Shown piece by piece: positions 61,764 to 64,000 of a DNA stretch of 64,000 bases. Within the stretch, counting starts at the first letter, position 1. Every line of letters starts with the position of its first letter. Under the pieces are notes generated by a model that worked only from the letters and a program-made list of their open reading frames with translations, was not told the DNA's origin and did no database searches. Source of the DNA: Amblyomma americanum (taxonomy: Eukaryota > Arthropoda > Arachnida > Ixodida > Ixodidae); assembly GCF_052857255.1 (NCBI RefSeq), contig NC_135505.1:54672792-54736791 (forward strand), read 5' to 3'. Position numbers and translations under genes: made by a program.

Positions 61764-61893
61764 CTAAAGACCAAGAGTAGCATGGAAGTTGTGCAAGCCA
61801 CCAAGTTGCGTGTGATTTTTGCCAGGGACCTGGAGCAGGCTGGGAAATTAGTGGATGGCCAGTGGTATTCACTCAGTAAGGCAAGCTTTTTCT
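61764..61893 (+). CDS. possible internal host exon
   Basis: A pyrimidine tract and acceptor (CAATTTTTTTCCAG) precede 130 nt of open, codon-like sequence, and CT/GTAAGT is a strong donor at 61894. The encoded stretch reads LKTKSSMEVVQATKLRVIFA then RDLEQAGKLVDGQWYSLSKA, which looks like protein but matches no family I know. An alternative donor lies at 61876. If real, it belongs to a gene with large introns. Confidence 0.35.
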
Positions 61894-62909
61894 GTAAGTA
61901 CAGTTTTTGGCATGGCATTGCTTAGGAACGCATGCACTAATCTGACTACTCTATGCCCGCCCATGCTTCAAGAATAATGAAGTACATGAAAAAAATTGAT
62001 TGCCGAAAAAAAATTGCCGCTTCTGTTATGTTTTTTCAGGAAAGTATTTGCCATTTAAAGGGCTGTGAAAACCTTAAAAATTATATGCTTGTTGTGGCTT
62101 TTTTTCAAATTTCTTCCACGTCTATGTTGGCCTGACCTTGTACCTTGTCTGCATGAGATTGGCTGCTACATACAGTTTGCTTTTTTGTTGCTCCTTTATT
62201 GCCTGTCACAATCTTTACTTTGCGTGGCAGTGTCATGCAGTTTGGGAAGTAATCTGATCTTATTTCTGCATTGGCCTGTAGTGCAAGCTTTTGCATGTGG
62301 GGCAGGTTTATGGTGTCCTTTTGTTTGCTGTAACTGCAGTTTGGCAATGAGGGTTAGAGGCTTAGTCCTTTTTTATTTTGATGCAGTGTCATATACTTCA
62401 TGCATAAATTATTGAAGTAAGCACTATTTTTTGTAATAAATGAACATGCATTAAAAGTGCACTTAACTCTAAGATGGCTTTCTTTCGGCATGCAGTATTA
62501 CATCTTAAAACCAGCCGGAAGACACAAAACAGGAGAAGAGATGAGCACAAGATGAGGCTGATCTAACAACTGAAATTTTATTGAAGGAAAGTGGCAAAAG
62601 AAGACCTGCAAAGAGATTCAAGCACACAAGACCCCAAAGCAGTGAGAGGGCAAAAAATAACCGAAAGGCACTGACGTACTAGTAAACCATCTAAAAAACT
62701 AATTCCTTATAGTGAAGGTTCACGGACGGTTTAGCCAGGCACTTGTTTTTAGCCTTACTGATGTAGTAAGCCTCAACTATATCAGGACAGATTTATCACT
62801 TCCCTAAACCACTGATGTGCCGCAGAAATCAGGCGTGCAAAGAGAAAGGTCGTCCTCCGATGGCATTCACGAGATTGAACGTGCAGTGTCAGGTGAAAAT
62901 TCGCCTTCC

Positions 62910-63330
62910 TCTCTATACAGTGAAAGTGCTCTCAGCCAGGCGCACATTCAGATATCTGCTTGTCTGCCCATAGTAGTTTAAGCTACGAGGCAGTGGAATG
63001 CAAAAAACCGGTTTACTTTTGCAAGTGGTGAACATTTTTTATCTGCCACTGTGCATAGCGGACGATTACCCGTAGTTGTATCAAGCCTAGTTTGAACGAA
63101 GAAGCAAAGGGCTCCTACCTTACTTTTAGCGGTCAAGACAACAGCAACATCATACTTTGGTGCAACTTTCTTGGGATGGTGCGAAATGGCGTGGAGGTAA
63201 GGTATAGAGCCCGTCTTTTTGTGCTGCTCAACTACATCAGCATCATGTGAACGGTGTTCCCTCGAGAGAGTAAAAACACACTCTGACAGGTGCGCAAGAT
63301 GGGCAAGTGGGAACCCAGGTGCCATTGGCT
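62910..63330 (-). pseudogene. Penelope-like GIY-YIG endonuclease part
   Basis: TGSIPYLHAISHHPKKVAPK and VAVVLTAKSKVGALC match the linker and pre-nuclease region of Penelope-like ORFs. In another frame, LPRSLNYYGQTSRYLNVRL (62935-62995) matches the GIY-YIG core with its conserved R-L-x-E-like continuation (VRLAE). A frameshift separates the two and stops follow. Confidence 0.7.
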
Positions 63331-63438
63331 TGGAAACCTGCTCCGAGAATCCATTCTAAACACTGTGATGGCATGACTTCCATAAAGCAGTCGTGATGCA
63401 TGTGATTGTCAACCTGTCCTTCACCAGCCTCGAGTGGT

Positions 63439-63960
63439 TCAACTCGTAGCTAAGAGGCTTCCTGATATTGGCCTTTGGCGCCAACATATGTGGTCGTCCG
63501 CAAAGCGCAGGTCTAAGTCAAGAAACCACAAACGGTTATGCTTAGTGGAATTCAGACCTAAAAGATAGGCTTTGACCACATGCCTAAAGATTTCTAAAAC
63601 GTCTTGTGCCAACTTATCTGCGCCCTCCTTGTGCAAACAAAATAGGTAGCTATCAACATAACGAAATGCTACTATGCCGAGGCCTTCCAAACAGGGCTTT
63701 GGTGCGGTATCGACTCTGGACAGAAGAATGTCGCGGAGGAACAGTGCAACCTGGGACCCTCTGCATATGCCTGATTTATGATGTAAATACCGCCTTGCCA
63801 ACTCACAAAAGTGGAGTTCTGTGGAGTTCTAGTTTCTTGTGGACAGCAACCTGGGCAGGTGCTCTGCAGTGAGTATCGACATGGAGGGCCTGCACTATTC
63901 ATTGTCACATGATAGACCTCTGAGGTATGTGCAAACTGCATCAGGGTGAACAATGAACAT
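63439..63960 (-). pseudogene. Penelope-like RT, C-terminal half, active site altered
   Basis: Conserved pieces: QNSTFVSWQGGIY, then (after a shift) ICRGSQVALFLRDILL, equivalent to the GxPLxPLLAxIYL block, and AFRYVDSYLFCLHKEG. The catalytic YVDD is YVDS here, so the second aspartate is lost. NRLWFLDLDLRF follows, as expected after the palm. The element's RT would have copied RNA at a nuclease-made end. Confidence 0.72.
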
Positions 63961-64000
63961 GCTTTTATAGATGATTGCGTGATTTCGGTTGCTGGCTTCT

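Larger units (their letters stand above)
62515..64000 (-). mobile_element. Penelope-like element, reversed, extends beyond window
   Basis: Order on the minus strand: RT (about 63950-63430), linker, GIY-YIG endonuclease (about 63330-62910), then a 3' terminal stretch of AC/AG-rich sequence (AAGACACAAAACAGGAGAAG at 62519-62538). RT followed by a GIY-YIG nuclease is diagnostic of Penelope-like elements. Frames are broken, so this copy is inactive. The 5' part lies outside the window. Confidence 0.8.

Noticed and set aside
58301..62415. Numerous 60-116 codon frames
   Set aside because: No family resemblance, poor contexts and low-complexity or hydrophobic translations typical of AT/pyrimidine-rich non-coding DNA.

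Overview
The window looks like eukaryotic, intergenic, repeat-saturated DNA, most probably from a tick or a related chelicerate. That guess rests on the mix of transposon families (Ty3/gypsy with 4-bp target duplication, PIF/Harbinger, pogo/Tigger-like, several LINE clades, a Penelope-like element) and on sequence styles I associate with tick genomes; no single sequence proves it. There is no bacterial operon structure, no rRNA, no convincing tRNA gene and no complete host gene.

Layout. (1) 1-28080: one very large satellite array of a 227-bp unit, about 99 units in all, entering from beyond the left edge. It is split at 3957-9266 by a young Ty3/gypsy element with identical 167-bp LTRs and a GTAT target duplication. 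The right half shows higher-order organisation (7 units = 1589 bp). The array ends in an (AT)53 microsatellite and a decayed edge unit. (2) 28421-47772: matching inverted termini flanked by TA, with the start of a pogo/Tigger-like transposase just inside the left end and a PHD-bearing transposase end just inside the right end. I read this as one old DNA transposon stuffed with later insertions: a reversed LINE piece (30350-31700), a two-gene Harbinger element (about 31842-35785), two more reversed LINE fragments (35806-36590 and 36590-39400) and a second Ty3/gypsy element with ~1050-bp LTRs (39426-47001). (3) 47775-50960: decayed sequence, including a LINE ORF1 with zinc knuckles and possibly a Penelope-type terminus. 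(4) 51050-54292: a LINE interrupted by a second, 5'-truncated LINE; its uninterrupted counterpart lies inverted at 30350-31700. (5) 54303-54810: a ~30-bp minisatellite built on the palindrome TGTCGCGCGACA, followed by an unrecognised 256-codon ORF and a tRNA-derived SINE-like sequence. (6) 56000-62500: mostly featureless, with one or two possible host exons. (7) 62515-64000: a reversed Penelope-like element running off the right edge.

The genes are mobile-element genes. The two gypsy elements each carry gag and pol in a -1 frame arrangement; the second has a textbook A AAA AAC slippery site at the gag stop but also an in-frame TAG within gag. The Harbinger element carries a transposase (two in-frame stops) converging on a minus-strand Myb/SANT-like partner gene. 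The other coding remnants are broken.
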